This document shows positions 32,456 through 43,127 of a DNA stretch of 64,000 nt, one piece after another. Within the stretch, counting starts at the first letter, position 1; each line of letters starts with the position of its first letter. The DNA comes from Staphylococcus sp. IVB6240 (GTDB lineage: Bacteria; Bacillota; Bacilli; Staphylococcales; Staphylococcaceae): contig NZ_CP094718.1 in the NCBI RefSeq assembly GCF_025558425.1, positions 1,674,001-1,738,000 on the forward strand, given 5' to 3'. A program made the position numbers and the translations under genes. The notes under the pieces are model-generated. The model saw nothing but the letters and a program-made list of their open reading frames with translations. It was not told where the DNA came from and made no database searches.

Positions 32456-32785
32456 TTACTGCACTTCTTGTTTAAGTTCCATATGTTTATGCGCCCAATC
32501 TTCTAAAGGAACTAAGGCTTCTGCCAAAGCTTTGCCTTTCTCTGTTAATTGATAACGTACAGATGGCGGATTTTCTGAAATCACATCTTTCACAAGCAAT
32601 TGTGCCTCTGCCAACTCAGTTAGTTTTAAAGATAACGCACGATTCGTAATAGGCTTTAAATCTCGTTTCATGTCCGAAAAATGTGCAGATTGATCAGGAC
32701 ATTTGTCTAAATAATGTAAAATTAACCCATTCCAACTGCGTCCTAAAATCTTAAACGTTTCTTCTATATATGGACAAACTTCCAT
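32456..32785 (-). CDS. qsrR: HxlR/DUF24-family quinone-sensing repressor (QsrR-like)
   Basis: This 109-residue winged-helix protein begins MEVCPYIEETFKILGRSWNGLI. The conserved C4 is the thiol that senses quinones in YodB/QsrR proteins; C29 is also present, while a further Cys I recall in S. aureus QsrR is Gln here (Q32). Sequence and place between murZ and an aldehyde dehydrogenase gene fit QsrR. The ATG at 32785 follows GAGG; an extension to 32821 is rejected. QsrR-type proteins repress quinone-detoxifying genes until alkylated. Regulation of the adjacent dehydrogenases is inferred from position. Confidence 0.78.
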   Translation of the reverse strand: MEVCPYIEETFKILGRSWNGLILHYLDKCPDQSAHFSDMKRDLKPITNRALSLKLTELAEAQLLVKDVISENPPSVRYQLTEKGKALAEALVPLEDWAHKHMELKQEVQ

Positions 32786-32831
32786 GATTATCGCCTCACT
32801 TAATGAACTCACATTGCACAATTAAAATTGC

Positions 32832-34094
32832 TTATGCTTGTTGTTCTGTCCAAATATCAGCACCCAATGATTTCAATGTTTCTACGATATTTGAATAGCC
32901 GCGATAAATATGACGAACGTTATAAATGGTTGTCACACCTTCTGCAAGTAAACCAGCAATAATGAGACATGCACCTGCGCGCAAATCACTCGCATAAACA
33001 TCTGCCCCTACAAGTTGAGATGGTTTAATGGTTGCTGTTCCTTGATCAACAGTAATTGCCGCATTCATATTCTGTAGTTCTGGTACATGTTTGAAACGTT
33101 CTGGATAAATGGTATCCGTGACAAAACTTGGACCATCAGCTAAGAATAATAACGGTGTAATTGGTTGTTGTAGGTCCGTTGCAAATCCCGGATAAACAAG
33201 TGTTTTAATATCAACATTTTTATATGGTGCCGTTGCTTTAACGATCATATAATCATCGCCAGATTCAATATTAACACCTAACTCTTTTAACTTTACAGTT
33301 AACGGCTCAACATGTTCAGGGATAATATTATCAATGACTATTTCTTCACCACATGCAGCTGCAATACACATATACGTTCCAGCTTCAATACGATCAGGAA
33401 TAATTGTATGTCTACTGCCAGACAAATATGGTACACCTGAAATCTTAATCGTACTTGTACCAGCACCTGAGATTTTTGCGCCAAGACTATTTAAAAAGTT
33501 TGCTACATCTACCACTTCAGGTTCTTTCGCAGCATTTTCAATAATTGTTTGGCCTTCCGCACGCGTCGCAGCTAACATAATATTAATCGTTGCACCTACA
33601 CTGACGATATCTAAATAAATATTTGCACCTACAAGACGTTCCGCTTCAAGTTTCATAGATGTATCGTCTGACTCATCGATTTTTGTACCCAGTGCCTTAA
33701 ATCCTTTAATATGTTGGTCAATCGGTCTTGGCCCTAATGGACATCCACCTGGAAGCCCAATTACACATTTATTAAAACGGCCAAGCATTGCCCCCATCAT
33801 ATAATAAGAAGCACGTAATGACTCAACTTTATTATTAGGAAGTGGGGCATTTTCTATTTCTGAAGGATCGATTTTTAATGTTCCCTCAGATAAATTTGTT
33901 TTTATATTTAAATCTTCAAGCAAGCTCACTAATGTTTCAACATCTGATATTTCTGGTAGTCCGTCTAATGTCACTGGTCCTTCAGCCATTAATGCAGCTG
34001 GTATAATCGCAACCGAACTATTTTTGGCACCACTGATTTCAACCTTACCTTTTAACTTTTGGCCACCTCTAATTTTAATTACATCTTGTGCCAT
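32832..34094 (-). CDS. murZ: UDP-N-acetylglucosamine 1-carboxyvinyltransferase MurZ
   Basis: This 420-residue second MurA-type enzyme has catalytic C118 in [11 protein letters not shown] and the typical [16 protein letters not shown] start. Low-GC Gram-positives carry two such enzymes; this is the one beside fba, called MurZ (MurA2). It performs the same reaction as murA at 10388. Its Cys predicts fosfomycin sensitivity. It follows fba on the same strand, with a terminator between them. Confidence 0.95.
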   Translation of the reverse strand: MAQDVIKIRGGQKLKGKVEISGAKNSSVAIIPAALMAEGPVTLDGLPEISDVETLVSLLEDLNIKTNLSEGTLKIDPSEIENAPLPNNKVESLRASYYMMGAMLGRFNKCVIGLPGGCPLGPRPIDQHIKGFKALGTKIDESDDTSMKLEAERLVGANIYLDIVSVGATINIMLAATRAEGQTIIENAAKEPEVVDVANFLNSLGAKISGAGTSTIKISGVPYLSGSRHTIIPDRIEAGTYMCIAAACGEEIVIDNIIPEHVEPLTVKLKELGVNIESGDDYMIVKATAPYKNVDIKTLVYPGFATDLQQPITPLLFLADGPSFVTDTIYPERFKHVPELQNMNAAITVDQGTATIKPSQLVGADVYASDLRAGACLIIAGLLAEGVTTIYNVRHIYRGYSNIVETLKSLGADIWTEQQA

Positions 34095-34284
34095 TCTTCA
34101 GAACTCCTTTTCAGTCTCTTATAACCCTAGAATACCATATTTAAGGGCAATTATAATGTAAAAATTTTCAAATTGCAAAATGTATTATTTCTAGAAGAAT
34201 GATTGGCGTAACCATTGTATTCATTCTTTTGATGGCTTTTTCTCGAATACTTTTCAATACTTATATCTCATCATATATCCAAAT

Positions 34285-34333
34285 AAAAAAGACCTAAGAA
34301 ACAATATCCAAAAGATACGTTCCCCAGGTCTTA
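34285..34333 (-). terminator. Terminator after fba
   Basis: A long interrupted stem with outer arms AAGACCT and AGGTCTT and inner ATC/GAT and AAC/GTT pairs, followed by TTTTTT on the minus strand. Confidence 0.88.
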
Positions 34334-34369
34334 TATGTTTAAACTTATATGATTAAATTAATAAGTTAA

Positions 34370-35242
34370 TTAAGCTTTGAAGTTGTCTGCTTTGTTAGAT
34401 GTACCGAATTCACGGATTTTACCAACAACAGTTTCTTTAATTGCTTCACGAGCTGGTCCTAAGTATTTACGTGGATCGTATACTTCAGTGTCAGCAGCTA
34501 ATACTTCGCGAACACGTTTAGCTGAAGCAATTTGGTTTTCAGTGTTTACGTTGATTTTAGCAGTACCTAATGAGATAGATTTTTTGATATCGTGAGTTGG
34601 GATACCAGTACCACCATGTAATACTAATGGTAAACCAGTTGATAAACCAATTTCTTCCATTTCTTTGAAGCCTAAGTTTGGTTCACCTTTGTATGGTCCG
34701 TGTACTGAACCTAAAGCAGGTGCTAATGTGTCAATACCAGTTTCTTTAACTAAGTTTTGACATTCAATTGGATCTGCATAGATTACGCCATCTGCTACTA
34801 CGTCATCTTCTTGTCCACCAACAGTTCCTAATTCTGCTTCTACAGAAACACCGCGTTCGTGTGCATATTCAACAACTTTTTTCGTAATTTTAACGTTATC
34901 TTCATATGGTTCGTGTGATGCATCGATCATAACTGATGTGAAACCAGCATCGATTGCTTCTTTACATTTTTCGAAACTTGAACCGTGGTCTAAGTGGATT
35001 GCAACTGGGATTGTAATTTCATAGTCGTGCATTAATCCTTCAACCATTTTTACAACTGTGTAGAAACCACCCATGTAACGCCCAGCACCTTCAGAAACAC
35101 CTAAGATAACTGGTGCATTTTCTTCTTGTGATGCTTGTAAAATAGCTTGCGTGAATTCTAAGTTGTTTAAGTTATATTGACCTACTGCATAGCCATTTTC
35201 TTTTGCGTCGATTAACATTTCTTTCATTGAAACTAAAGGCAT
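34370..35242 (-). CDS. fba: Fructose-bisphosphate aldolase class II
   Basis: This 290-residue zinc-dependent aldolase splits fructose 1,6-bisphosphate in glycolysis. Metal and phosphate sites are visible in [26 protein letters not shown] and [10 protein letters not shown]. The ATG at 35242 lies seven bases after AAGGAGG; an open extension to 35326 is rejected. High codon bias fits strong expression. Upstream lie a palindrome over the promoter and a longer inverted repeat. Confidence 0.96.
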   Translation of the reverse strand: MPLVSMKEMLIDAKENGYAVGQYNLNNLEFTQAILQASQEENAPVILGVSEGAGRYMGGFYTVVKMVEGLMHDYEITIPVAIHLDHGSSFEKCKEAIDAGFTSVMIDASHEPYEDNVKITKKVVEYAHERGVSVEAELGTVGGQEDDVVADGVIYADPIECQNLVKETGIDTLAPALGSVHGPYKGEPNLGFKEMEEIGLSTGLPLVLHGGTGIPTHDIKKSISLGTAKINVNTENQIASAKRVREVLAADTEVYDPRKYLGPAREAIKETVVGKIREFGTSNKADNFKA

Positions 35243-35288
35243 GTAAGTTCCTCCTTGAGTGCTTATTGCACTTATTTTTATAAATACA

Positions 35289-35304
35289 GTATAGCAAACT
35301 ATAC
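35289..35304. promoter_or_regulatory. Palindrome over the fba promoter
   Basis: GTATAGCAAACTATAC is a perfect 16-base palindrome with a four-base centre. Its minus-strand copy contains TATACT, a good -10 candidate for fba about 50 bases before the start. It could be an operator; no regulator is assigned. Confidence 0.5.
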
Positions 35305-35336
35305 CCCGTCTTGCATAAGAAATCACCTTGAAATGA

Positions 35337-35380
35337 GGCGTTTTTGTGAAAAAAATCTCAAATCCTAAAATGAAAACGCC
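35337..35380. repeat. Inverted repeat upstream of fba
   Basis: GGCGTTTT (35337-35344) and AAAACGCC (35373-35380) are perfect arms in the divergent fba/DUF2529 region. Purpose unknown; it may be a regulatory site or an old terminator. Confidence 0.4.
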
Positions 35381-35473
35381 ACCATTTTTTGTCGTTGCTT
35401 AAAGTTGTTAATTTCTATAGAATAAACGCATGAAATATTCAATGAGAACATTAATTTATAGGAGCTGAATCTC

Positions 35474-35995
35474 GTGTCAAAAATGCTAACGACTCAACTG
35501 ACGGGTGTATTTAATCGATTAGATGCACAGTCACTTGATATACAAATGGCAGCACAAAGTTTAATTCAAGCAATTGGCGGCGAAGGTCATATTTATGTAC
35601 GAGGATATGGCGATATCAAATCATTTGAATCTTATGTCTTAACTAGTGAAGAGAAATTAGAAGCAAGTCGCCCTCTTGACTCATTAGATACATTATCTGC
35701 GCTTGATTCAACTGATCGTGTATTGTTATTTGGTGAACATTATACAGATGAAATGGCAAAAGACTTATCACAACTTATTGATGATCATCGAGACGTTTTC
35801 GTCATTACAAACAAACCGACTTCATCAGAAATTCCTGATCATCTTGTACATTTCATTGATCTTTCTACACCACGTCCTCTTGTTTTCACAGAGGATTACG
35901 ATAAGGTTGTCGTGCCACACTTAATGGCATTGAACTATATCTATTATGAAATTTATACACAAATGATCGAAATGATTCGTGACCTCGGTCTATAG
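35474..35995 (+). CDS. DUF2529 family protein
   Basis: This 173-residue cytosolic protein belongs to DUF2529, conserved between fba and pyrG in Bacillus (ywjG) and Staphylococcus. The fold looks like a sugar-isomerase-type nucleotide or phosphosugar binding domain (GEGHIYVRGYGD, RVLLFGEHYTDE, VFVITNKP), which is an inference. It starts at GTG after AGGAG and ends at a perfect terminator. It is transcribed opposite to its neighbours. Confidence 0.8.
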   Translation: MSKMLTTQLTGVFNRLDAQSLDIQMAAQSLIQAIGGEGHIYVRGYGDIKSFESYVLTSEEKLEASRPLDSLDTLSALDSTDRVLLFGEHYTDEMAKDLSQLIDDHRDVFVITNKPTSSEIPDHLVHFIDLSTPRPLVFTEDYDKVVVPHLMALNYIYYEIYTQMIEMIRDLGL

Positions 35996-35996
35996 T

Positions 35997-36043
35997 AAAA
36001 AACAGCACTTCATGCATAAAATGTACATGAAGTGCTGTTTTTT
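35997..36043. terminator. Bidirectional terminator between DUF2529 and glpT
   Basis: The 18-base arms AAAAAACAGCACTTCATG and CATGAAGTGCTGTTTTTT are exact complements around an 11-base loop. Confidence 0.95.
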
Positions 36044-36090
36044 ATATAAAATTAGATTATGAAAGATCATCGCCCTTTCACAACCTCTTT

Positions 36091-37449
36091 CTAGTGAACG
36101 ACTTCTTGTCCTCGTTTGTTCCATGTAAAGATAAAGCTCACTGTTGCTAATACACTTACAATGATAAGCAAGATGAATCCTGCATCCCATCCTAAGTTAT
36201 CAACAACGATACCCATGATGATATTCGCCATCACGGCACCACCTAAGTATCCGAATAAGCCTGTTAATCCAGCAGCTGTTCCTGCCGCTTTTTTCGGTAC
36301 ATAGTCAAGTGCTTGTAAACCAATTAGCATAACTGGACCATAAATTAAGAAACCAATTGTGACTAAAGCAAGATTATCAACAATTGGGTTCCCTGCTGGG
36401 TTTAACCAGTACACAGCAACGGCAATTGTTACACCAATCATGAAGATAAATCCTGCTGGTCCACGACGACCTTTGAACACTTTGTCTGATAACCAACCAC
36501 ATAAGAGTGTTCCTGGAATACCTGCCCACTCATAAAGGAAGTATGCCCAACTTGAACCTTCAACATCAAAATGTTTTACATCACTTAGGTACAATGGTGC
36601 CCAGTCTAATACACCGTATCGTACAAAGTAAACAAAGATGTTAGCAACAGCAATAATCCATACCCATTTATTATTCAATACATATTTAAATAAAATCTCT
36701 TTTGTTGTAAGCTCTGTTTCAAAAGTCGTTTTATCTTTTGTTGGGTAGTCGTTACGATATGCTTCAATCGGAGGTAACCCAACTGATTGTGGTGTATCTC
36801 TGATTAAGAAATATGACACAATTGCAACAATCATAGCGATAATTGCTGGAAAGATGAAGATCCCTTCATATCCTTTCATATAGTCAAAACCAAGTACAGA
36901 CATTAAGTACACACCAAAAATTGCAAATGGTGCCATTAAGCCGCCACCGACGTTATGTGCAACGTTCCAAATGGCTGTCTTACTACCACGCTCACTCACG
37001 CTAAACCAATGAACTAGCACACGGCCAGATGGTGGCCATCCCATTCCTTGGAACCAACCATTAAGGAAGAGCATGATAAACATAATCGTAATACCTGATG
37101 TAAATGCAGGAACAAATCCCATTAATAAGTTAACAATTGCTGTTAACACTAAACCCAACACCAAAAATGTTCGGGCATTACTTCGGTCGCTGACTGTCCC
37201 CATTACAAACTTACTAATACCATATGCAATAGATACAGCAGATAATGCAAAACCTAATCCAGTTGTTGAAAACCCTTGATCCGCCAAGTACGGCATGGCA
37301 ATCGAAAAGTTTTTACGCAATAGATAATAACCTGCATAACCAAGGAAGATCCCCATAAAAACTTGAAAACGTAATTTTTTATACGTTTCATCCACATGTT
37401 GATCTGCCACTGATTGTGCAGGTTTTGGTGGTTTTAAAAAGTTAAACAT
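36091..37449 (-). CDS. glpT: Glycerol-3-phosphate transporter GlpT
   Basis: This 452-residue organophosphate:phosphate antiporter of the major facilitator superfamily imports glycerol-3-phosphate and also fosfomycin. About 12 hydrophobic segments are visible, with [19 protein letters not shown] near the start and [13 protein letters not shown] in helix five; [20 protein letters not shown] matches GlpT. The ATG at 37449 lies eight bases after GAGGGG. A good cre site lies about 100 bases upstream. It sits between DUF2529 and pyrG, a place where I do not recall it in S. aureus. Confidence 0.92.
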   Translation of the reverse strand: MFNFLKPPKPAQSVADQHVDETYKKLRFQVFMGIFLGYAGYYLLRKNFSIAMPYLADQGFSTTGLGFALSAVSIAYGISKFVMGTVSDRSNARTFLVLGLVLTAIVNLLMGFVPAFTSGITIMFIMLFLNGWFQGMGWPPSGRVLVHWFSVSERGSKTAIWNVAHNVGGGLMAPFAIFGVYLMSVLGFDYMKGYEGIFIFPAIIAMIVAIVSYFLIRDTPQSVGLPPIEAYRNDYPTKDKTTFETELTTKEILFKYVLNNKWVWIIAVANIFVYFVRYGVLDWAPLYLSDVKHFDVEGSSWAYFLYEWAGIPGTLLCGWLSDKVFKGRRGPAGFIFMIGVTIAVAVYWLNPAGNPIVDNLALVTIGFLIYGPVMLIGLQALDYVPKKAAGTAAGLTGLFGYLGGAVMANIIMGIVVDNLGWDAGFILLIIVSVLATVSFIFTWNKRGQEVVH

Positions 37450-37547
37450 GAACAAAACCCCTCTATTCTCTTTTTATATTATAAAAAAATAAGTCATTCT
37501 GATTTTAAAGAGAGTTTAAGTAATTGTCAATGACATCCATAACATTT

Positions 37548-37562
37548 TTGTAAACGATTACA
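37548..37562. promoter_or_regulatory. Catabolite-responsive element upstream of glpT
   Basis: TTGTAAACGATTACA matches every constrained position of the CcpA consensus WTGNAANCGNWNNCW. It lies about 100 bases before glpT. Glucose repression of glpT is expected. Confidence 0.82.
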
Positions 37563-37600
37563 CATTTTTATTTTTTTAATTTACAAATCTTACCAATATT

Positions 37601-37640
37601 AAAGGCTGGTCCCCTCTTTCAAGAAGGTCCAGCCTTTATT
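37601..37640 (-). terminator. Terminator after pyrG
   Basis: AAAGGCTGG and CCAGCCTTT pair around a loop with a further CC/GG pair, then TAATATT on the minus strand. Confidence 0.8.
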
Positions 37641-37651
37641 AAATATCACTA

Positions 37652-39283
<1,632 letters not shown>

Positions 39284-39324
39284 TCAATAATGTGATCGCC
39301 CTACCAACATGATGGGTGCATTTA

Positions 39325-39374
39325 AAAAATAAAAAAGCTCCCTCTCACAATGCGTCGTTTGCAAGGGGGAACTT
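39325..39374 (-). terminator. pyrG leader attenuator
   Basis: The RNA hairpin starts AAGUUCCCCCUUGCAA and returns through UUGUGAGAGGGAGCUU, with 15 of 16 positions pairing (G-U allowed), then UUUUAUUUUUU. The left arm is C/U-rich, so a 5' poly-G run could pair with it and prevent termination. It ends about 65 bases before the pyrG start. Confidence 0.88.
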
Positions 39375-39472
39375 TTACGTCTACTATGTCTTTACACAGC
39401 TTTATTTATTGTCGAAGTGAATTAATTCATCTTCTGACGTATCAGTTTATTCAATCGTCCTAATTAAAGGAG

Positions 39473-39510
39473 CCCGACTAAAATTTTATCACTTTGAACC
39501 AAAAAGTCAA
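39473..39510 (-). promoter_or_regulatory. pyrG promoter with GGGC start
   Basis: Minus-strand TTGACT (39505-39510), 16-base spacer, TAAAAT (39483-39488), then after seven bases GGGCTCC beginning at 39475. This is the arrangement known from B. subtilis pyrG, where low CTP makes polymerase repeat G at the start. Confidence 0.85.
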
Positions 39511-39657
39511 TAAACTTCCAATACGAATTATGATTTTTTATCATACTGTAAAAAAGCTTAATTGTTCATGGATGATTCATCTAATCATCTGCTAAACAAT
39601 ATTTCATGCTTCCATGATGACGACTTTTAAAAGGATAACAATCTTTTTAAACGATAA

Positions 39658-40206
39658 TTATAGTTCTTCTTCGTCCTCTAACTCGTCATCATCTTCCAAT
39701 TCATCATCGTCATACGTTTCATCGATTTCTTCATCATCTTCTTCTACAACAAGGTCTGACTCTTCAATCTCATCTTCAACGTGTTCATCTTCTGGATCAT
39801 TTAATTCTTCTTGATCATCTGTACGATTTGGAATGTTCACATCACCTTCAGAATCATCTTCTCCAAGTAATGTTAAGTTTTGATCTTCTTCATCATCTTC
39901 ATCCAAGATTTCAAATTTTTGAATCGTTGGCGCGATTTTCTCTTCAATATCATCTACTGAATACCAGTCACGAAGACCCCATACGTTGTCCCCAACGCTT
40001 AAGAAGCGACCATCTGTGTTTAAATCTGTGTAGAATTGAACAACACGGTTTTCAATTTGTGCATCTTCATAATGACCAATACGTTTGAATGAATCAATAA
40101 TATCGTACAGGTTCATTGTATCGTTTTGTTCGCTGAGCAATGTATAAGCCATATCGATAAATGACTTTTCGTCCATCATTTCTTGTGTGTAATCTTGTAA
40201 TTTCAT
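39658..40206 (-). CDS. rpoE: RNA polymerase delta subunit
   Basis: This 182-residue polymerase accessory subunit has a folded N-terminal HARE-HTH domain (about residues 1-90, containing [14 protein letters not shown] [13 protein letters not shown]) and a long Asp/Glu tail from about residue 100. The tail displaces nucleic acid and speeds recycling. The ATG at 40206 follows AGGAAG by eight bases. The antisense Ser-rich frame is a by-product of the acidic tail. It is monocistronic beside pyrG, as in other Firmicutes. Confidence 0.95.
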   Translation of the reverse strand: MKLQDYTQEMMDEKSFIDMAYTLLSEQNDTMNLYDIIDSFKRIGHYEDAQIENRVVQFYTDLNTDGRFLSVGDNVWGLRDWYSVDDIEEKIAPTIQKFEILDEDDEEDQNLTLLGEDDSEGDVNIPNRTDDQEELNDPEDEHVEDEIEESDLVVEEDDEEIDETYDDDELEDDDELEDEEEL

Positions 40207-40423
40207 CAGCATATCTTCCTTTCAAAGATTCGCGTTTATTTCGTGTATCTATTTTGTAACTTAGGTTGCGGCTATAGCTTTAGAAACTCTAACAATAGCC
40301 TCTCAACCTTTCCTATAATTAACTATAACAAAAATAGATTATAAATGACTGTAGCGCTTTTCGCAATGTTTTACAAAGTTCTTTTTATTTTTCTTTTTTA
40401 GTCATTCATTTACTTCTCGAATG

Positions 40424-40530
40424 TACGAGGTTGTGAGAGAAGTGCTTAAAATTGGAACAGGACTCGAACAGTGATCAAAATCGATTCCCCATTATGACAA
40501 AACGCCTACTTCTTAAATATTGACATTCGA
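40424..40530 (+). repeat. Interspersed palindromic repeat, copy A (degenerate)
   Basis: Begins ACGAGGTTGTGAGAGAAG and ends near TATTGACATTCG. It shares start and end blocks with the copies at 44.7 and 48.1 kb, but the middle has decayed. It fills most of the 400-base gap between rpoE and tarF, where no gene is seen. Confidence 0.7.
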
Positions 40531-40605
40531 TTTCCTAGCGCTCAATTTTATGATATCTTAGCACTCACTCTCATCAAAGTGACACTTCTCAAAAACCTCA
40601 TATTC

Positions 40606-41775
40606 CTACATCATGATTCTATCAATCACTTTTTTCGAAGCATCTCCAGTTTCAAGAGAACAATATGTTTCATAGAATTGTTCTAATGGTTCCATATAGT
40701 TCTTCTTAAGATCCTCGCCACTCTTCAATAAGTGAATTAAATCTTCTTCATTTTGAATAATTGGACCCGGCAAATTGTTTTGATAGTCCATATAGAAGCC
40801 TCGCAATCGGCTATCATAATCTTCCAAATCATAAGCATAAAATATTTGAGGTCTTTTTAACACACCAAAGTCAAACATGACTGACGAATAATCAGTTATC
40901 AATATGTCACTGATCAAATATAATTCAGCGATATCTTTATAGTCTGAAACATCAATGACAAAACTATCATTTTCTTCAACTCTTGTAACAACCAAGTAGT
41001 GCATTCTTAATAAAATAACATATTCATCACTCAAATGTTGTCTCAACTTCTCAATATCAAAATTTAAATTTAATTCATATGATCCTTGTTTTATAAATTT
41101 ATCATCTCGCCATGTCGGTGCATACATAATGACTTTTTTATCAGCAGGTATATTCAACTCATCTTTAATACGCTGAATATATGAAGTGTTATGCTGTTCA
41201 TTAACCAATTTATCATTTCTTGGATATCCGGTTTCAATAATCTTAGAACGATCTACTTGAAAAGCACGTTCAAAGTTTTCAGTTGAGTATCTGTTAGGAG
41301 AAATCAAATAATCCCAACGTTTACTCTCATTAACAATATTTTGCTTATATTTCATTGTATTGGTACCTGGCATTTGTACCTCTTCAATATCTAAGCCCAA
41401 ACGTTTCAATGGTGTACCGTGCCAAGTTTGTAAATATGTTGTTTTTGAAGATTTATAGAACCATTGCGGTAATCTTGTATTAATCATCCAATACTTGGCG
41501 CGTGGCATTGTTAAAAACCACTTTATTGAAAAACGCGTCACATATGGTACCCCATGTTGCTTAAATACTGATTCATAGCCTTTTTTCACACCCCAAATAA
41601 GCTTATAATCTGTATTTTGTTTTAAATATTCATACAATGCTCTCGGATTATCACTATATTGTTTGCCATGAAAGCTTTCAAAATACACTAATTTCTTATT
41701 TTGCTTTAAAGAAACAACTTGAAAAATAAGTTTAATGCATGATTTTTTCAATCTATCTATAACACCTTTTAACAT
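40606..41775 (-). CDS. tarF: Teichoic acid glycerophosphotransferase TarF-like
   Basis: This 389-residue CDP-glycerol:poly(glycerophosphate) transferase-family enzyme adds glycerol phosphate units in wall teichoic acid synthesis at the inner membrane face. Motifs include YFESFHGKQYSDNPRALYEYL, TTYLQTWHGTPLKRLG, ETGYPRND, KVIMYAPTWRDD and LITDYSSVMFDFGVLKRP. Length and sequence match S. aureus TarF rather than the longer TarL. It stands alone here, away from other tar genes, flanked by a repeat copy and AT-rich spacers. Confidence 0.88.
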   Translation of the reverse strand: MLKGVIDRLKKSCIKLIFQVVSLKQNKKLVYFESFHGKQYSDNPRALYEYLKQNTDYKLIWGVKKGYESVFKQHGVPYVTRFSIKWFLTMPRAKYWMINTRLPQWFYKSSKTTYLQTWHGTPLKRLGLDIEEVQMPGTNTMKYKQNIVNESKRWDYLISPNRYSTENFERAFQVDRSKIIETGYPRNDKLVNEQHNTSYIQRIKDELNIPADKKVIMYAPTWRDDKFIKQGSYELNLNFDIEKLRQHLSDEYVILLRMHYLVVTRVEENDSFVIDVSDYKDIAELYLISDILITDYSSVMFDFGVLKRPQIFYAYDLEDYDSRLRGFYMDYQNNLPGPIIQNEEDLIHLLKSGEDLKKNYMEPLEQFYETYCSLETGDASKKVIDRIMM

Positions 41776-41969
41776 TTCAAATCTCCTTAATAGTCGAATT
41801 TAATTAATATATGAGTAGTTCTCAGCATAATAAAATCTATCAAAAATCAGATTCACATTAAATACAACTATATCAAAAATTTTATTAAAAAACTGGATTT
41901 TATCATTGTGTAGATAAAACATACCATTTCATTGATAAATACTCGTTTAAATATCATTCATCCTATTTT

Positions 41970-42830
41970 TTAGTAATTAATATACTTCTCAAATGTGCGG
42001 TAATCATCCGCTACCAATGTCTCAACAAAGTTACTCTTCTCAAATAATGGTTTTAATTGATGATTTGGACCAAATAATGTCACTTCTATTACCTTAATAT
42101 CTTCAAAGTTTTTTCTAACATACGTTGCCAACTGTCGCAGTGCATTTTGTGCAACACCTGTAGATTGGTGTGATTCATTAACATAGACAGAACGAATAAT
42201 TAAGCGGTGTTCAAATTGTTCTAGCGCAATAAATCCAACTTTGGTTCCATTCAACATCAGATCTACCACATCAATAGGACTTTCTAGGTCACTCTCATGA
42301 TATTGTAGCTTAAGCGAAGATACGTATTTCGCATCTAAATCTAAATAATATAAGCGTTCTTTTCCAATAGGTCCTTCCTCTTTTGTTGCAGCATGCATAA
42401 ACCCTGCACGTTCATATAAGTTCCATGCTGCTGCATTTTCAGCATCAACAACGAGATAAAGATGATTAAACTTAGGAAAGACTTCCTGTACATATTGCGG
42501 CAATATCATCATCATTTTTGTACCATACCCATGTCCTTGATAGCGTTCATTAATTGAAAGCGAACGTACATAGACGACCTCTTCCGGTGTATCATAACCT
42601 TCATGTTGGTAATGCTTATGTAGCACAAAGAAACCAATCACTTCTTGCTGTGTGTTCAAAACAACATTCGCAACACGATTTTCATCGTTAAGTGCTTCAT
42701 CGAGAACTTCTAAGGGTAAAGATGAATAGATGCGTTGCCTTTCGCTTAGTTCAAAGTTCTCTAACGCATCACGGTATTGCTTGTCATAAGATTGTATAGT
42801 AATATCATCAAAGCGCTTACTTTTTGTCAT
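41970..42830 (-). CDS. Tandem GNAT acetyltransferase
   Basis: This 286-residue protein holds two GNAT-like halves. The N-terminal half has the acetyl-CoA loop in YQGHGYGTKMM and ends NLYERAGFMHA; the C-terminal half has YVNESHQSTGVAQNALRQLATYV and KPLFEKSNFVET, where the loop (QSTGVA) is weaker. The substrate is unknown. The ATG at 42830 is chosen because AAAGG lies upstream at good distance; an ATG 12 bases earlier abuts it. A similar gene sits near rpoE in S. aureus, as I recall. Confidence 0.82.
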   Translation of the reverse strand: MTKSKRFDDITIQSYDKQYRDALENFELSERQRIYSSLPLEVLDEALNDENRVANVVLNTQQEVIGFFVLHKHYQHEGYDTPEEVVYVRSLSINERYQGHGYGTKMMMILPQYVQEVFPKFNHLYLVVDAENAAAWNLYERAGFMHAATKEEGPIGKERLYYLDLDAKYVSSLKLQYHESDLESPIDVVDLMLNGTKVGFIALEQFEHRLIIRSVYVNESHQSTGVAQNALRQLATYVRKNFEDIKVIEVTLFGPNHQLKPLFEKSNFVETLVADDYRTFEKYINY

Positions 42831-43127
42831 AAAAATACCCATCCTTTTTAAGGTTATACTTTATTGATATCATACACTATTTTGGTATCATTAAAACGCA
42901 AAATGGTATTTTTTCACACCTATAATAAGTAAACGCACATTGGGGTTGGACAAATTATTTAAAATTTCAACATACTGCATGATATATCATAAATCATTTT
43001 ACAATTTACTCATATTGTGCCAGTTATGTCAGAAATCATACTTTTGGTACATCATTTTTAAAATGCCTAAAGTATCAATAAACGATGTCTTATCTCTATG
43101 ATTTTTTTAAATTTGAAAGGGGAAACT

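Noticed and set aside
39614..39814. Plus-strand Ser-rich open frame
   Set aside because: It is the antisense of the Asp/Glu tail of rpoE; the serine runs come from complementing acidic codons.
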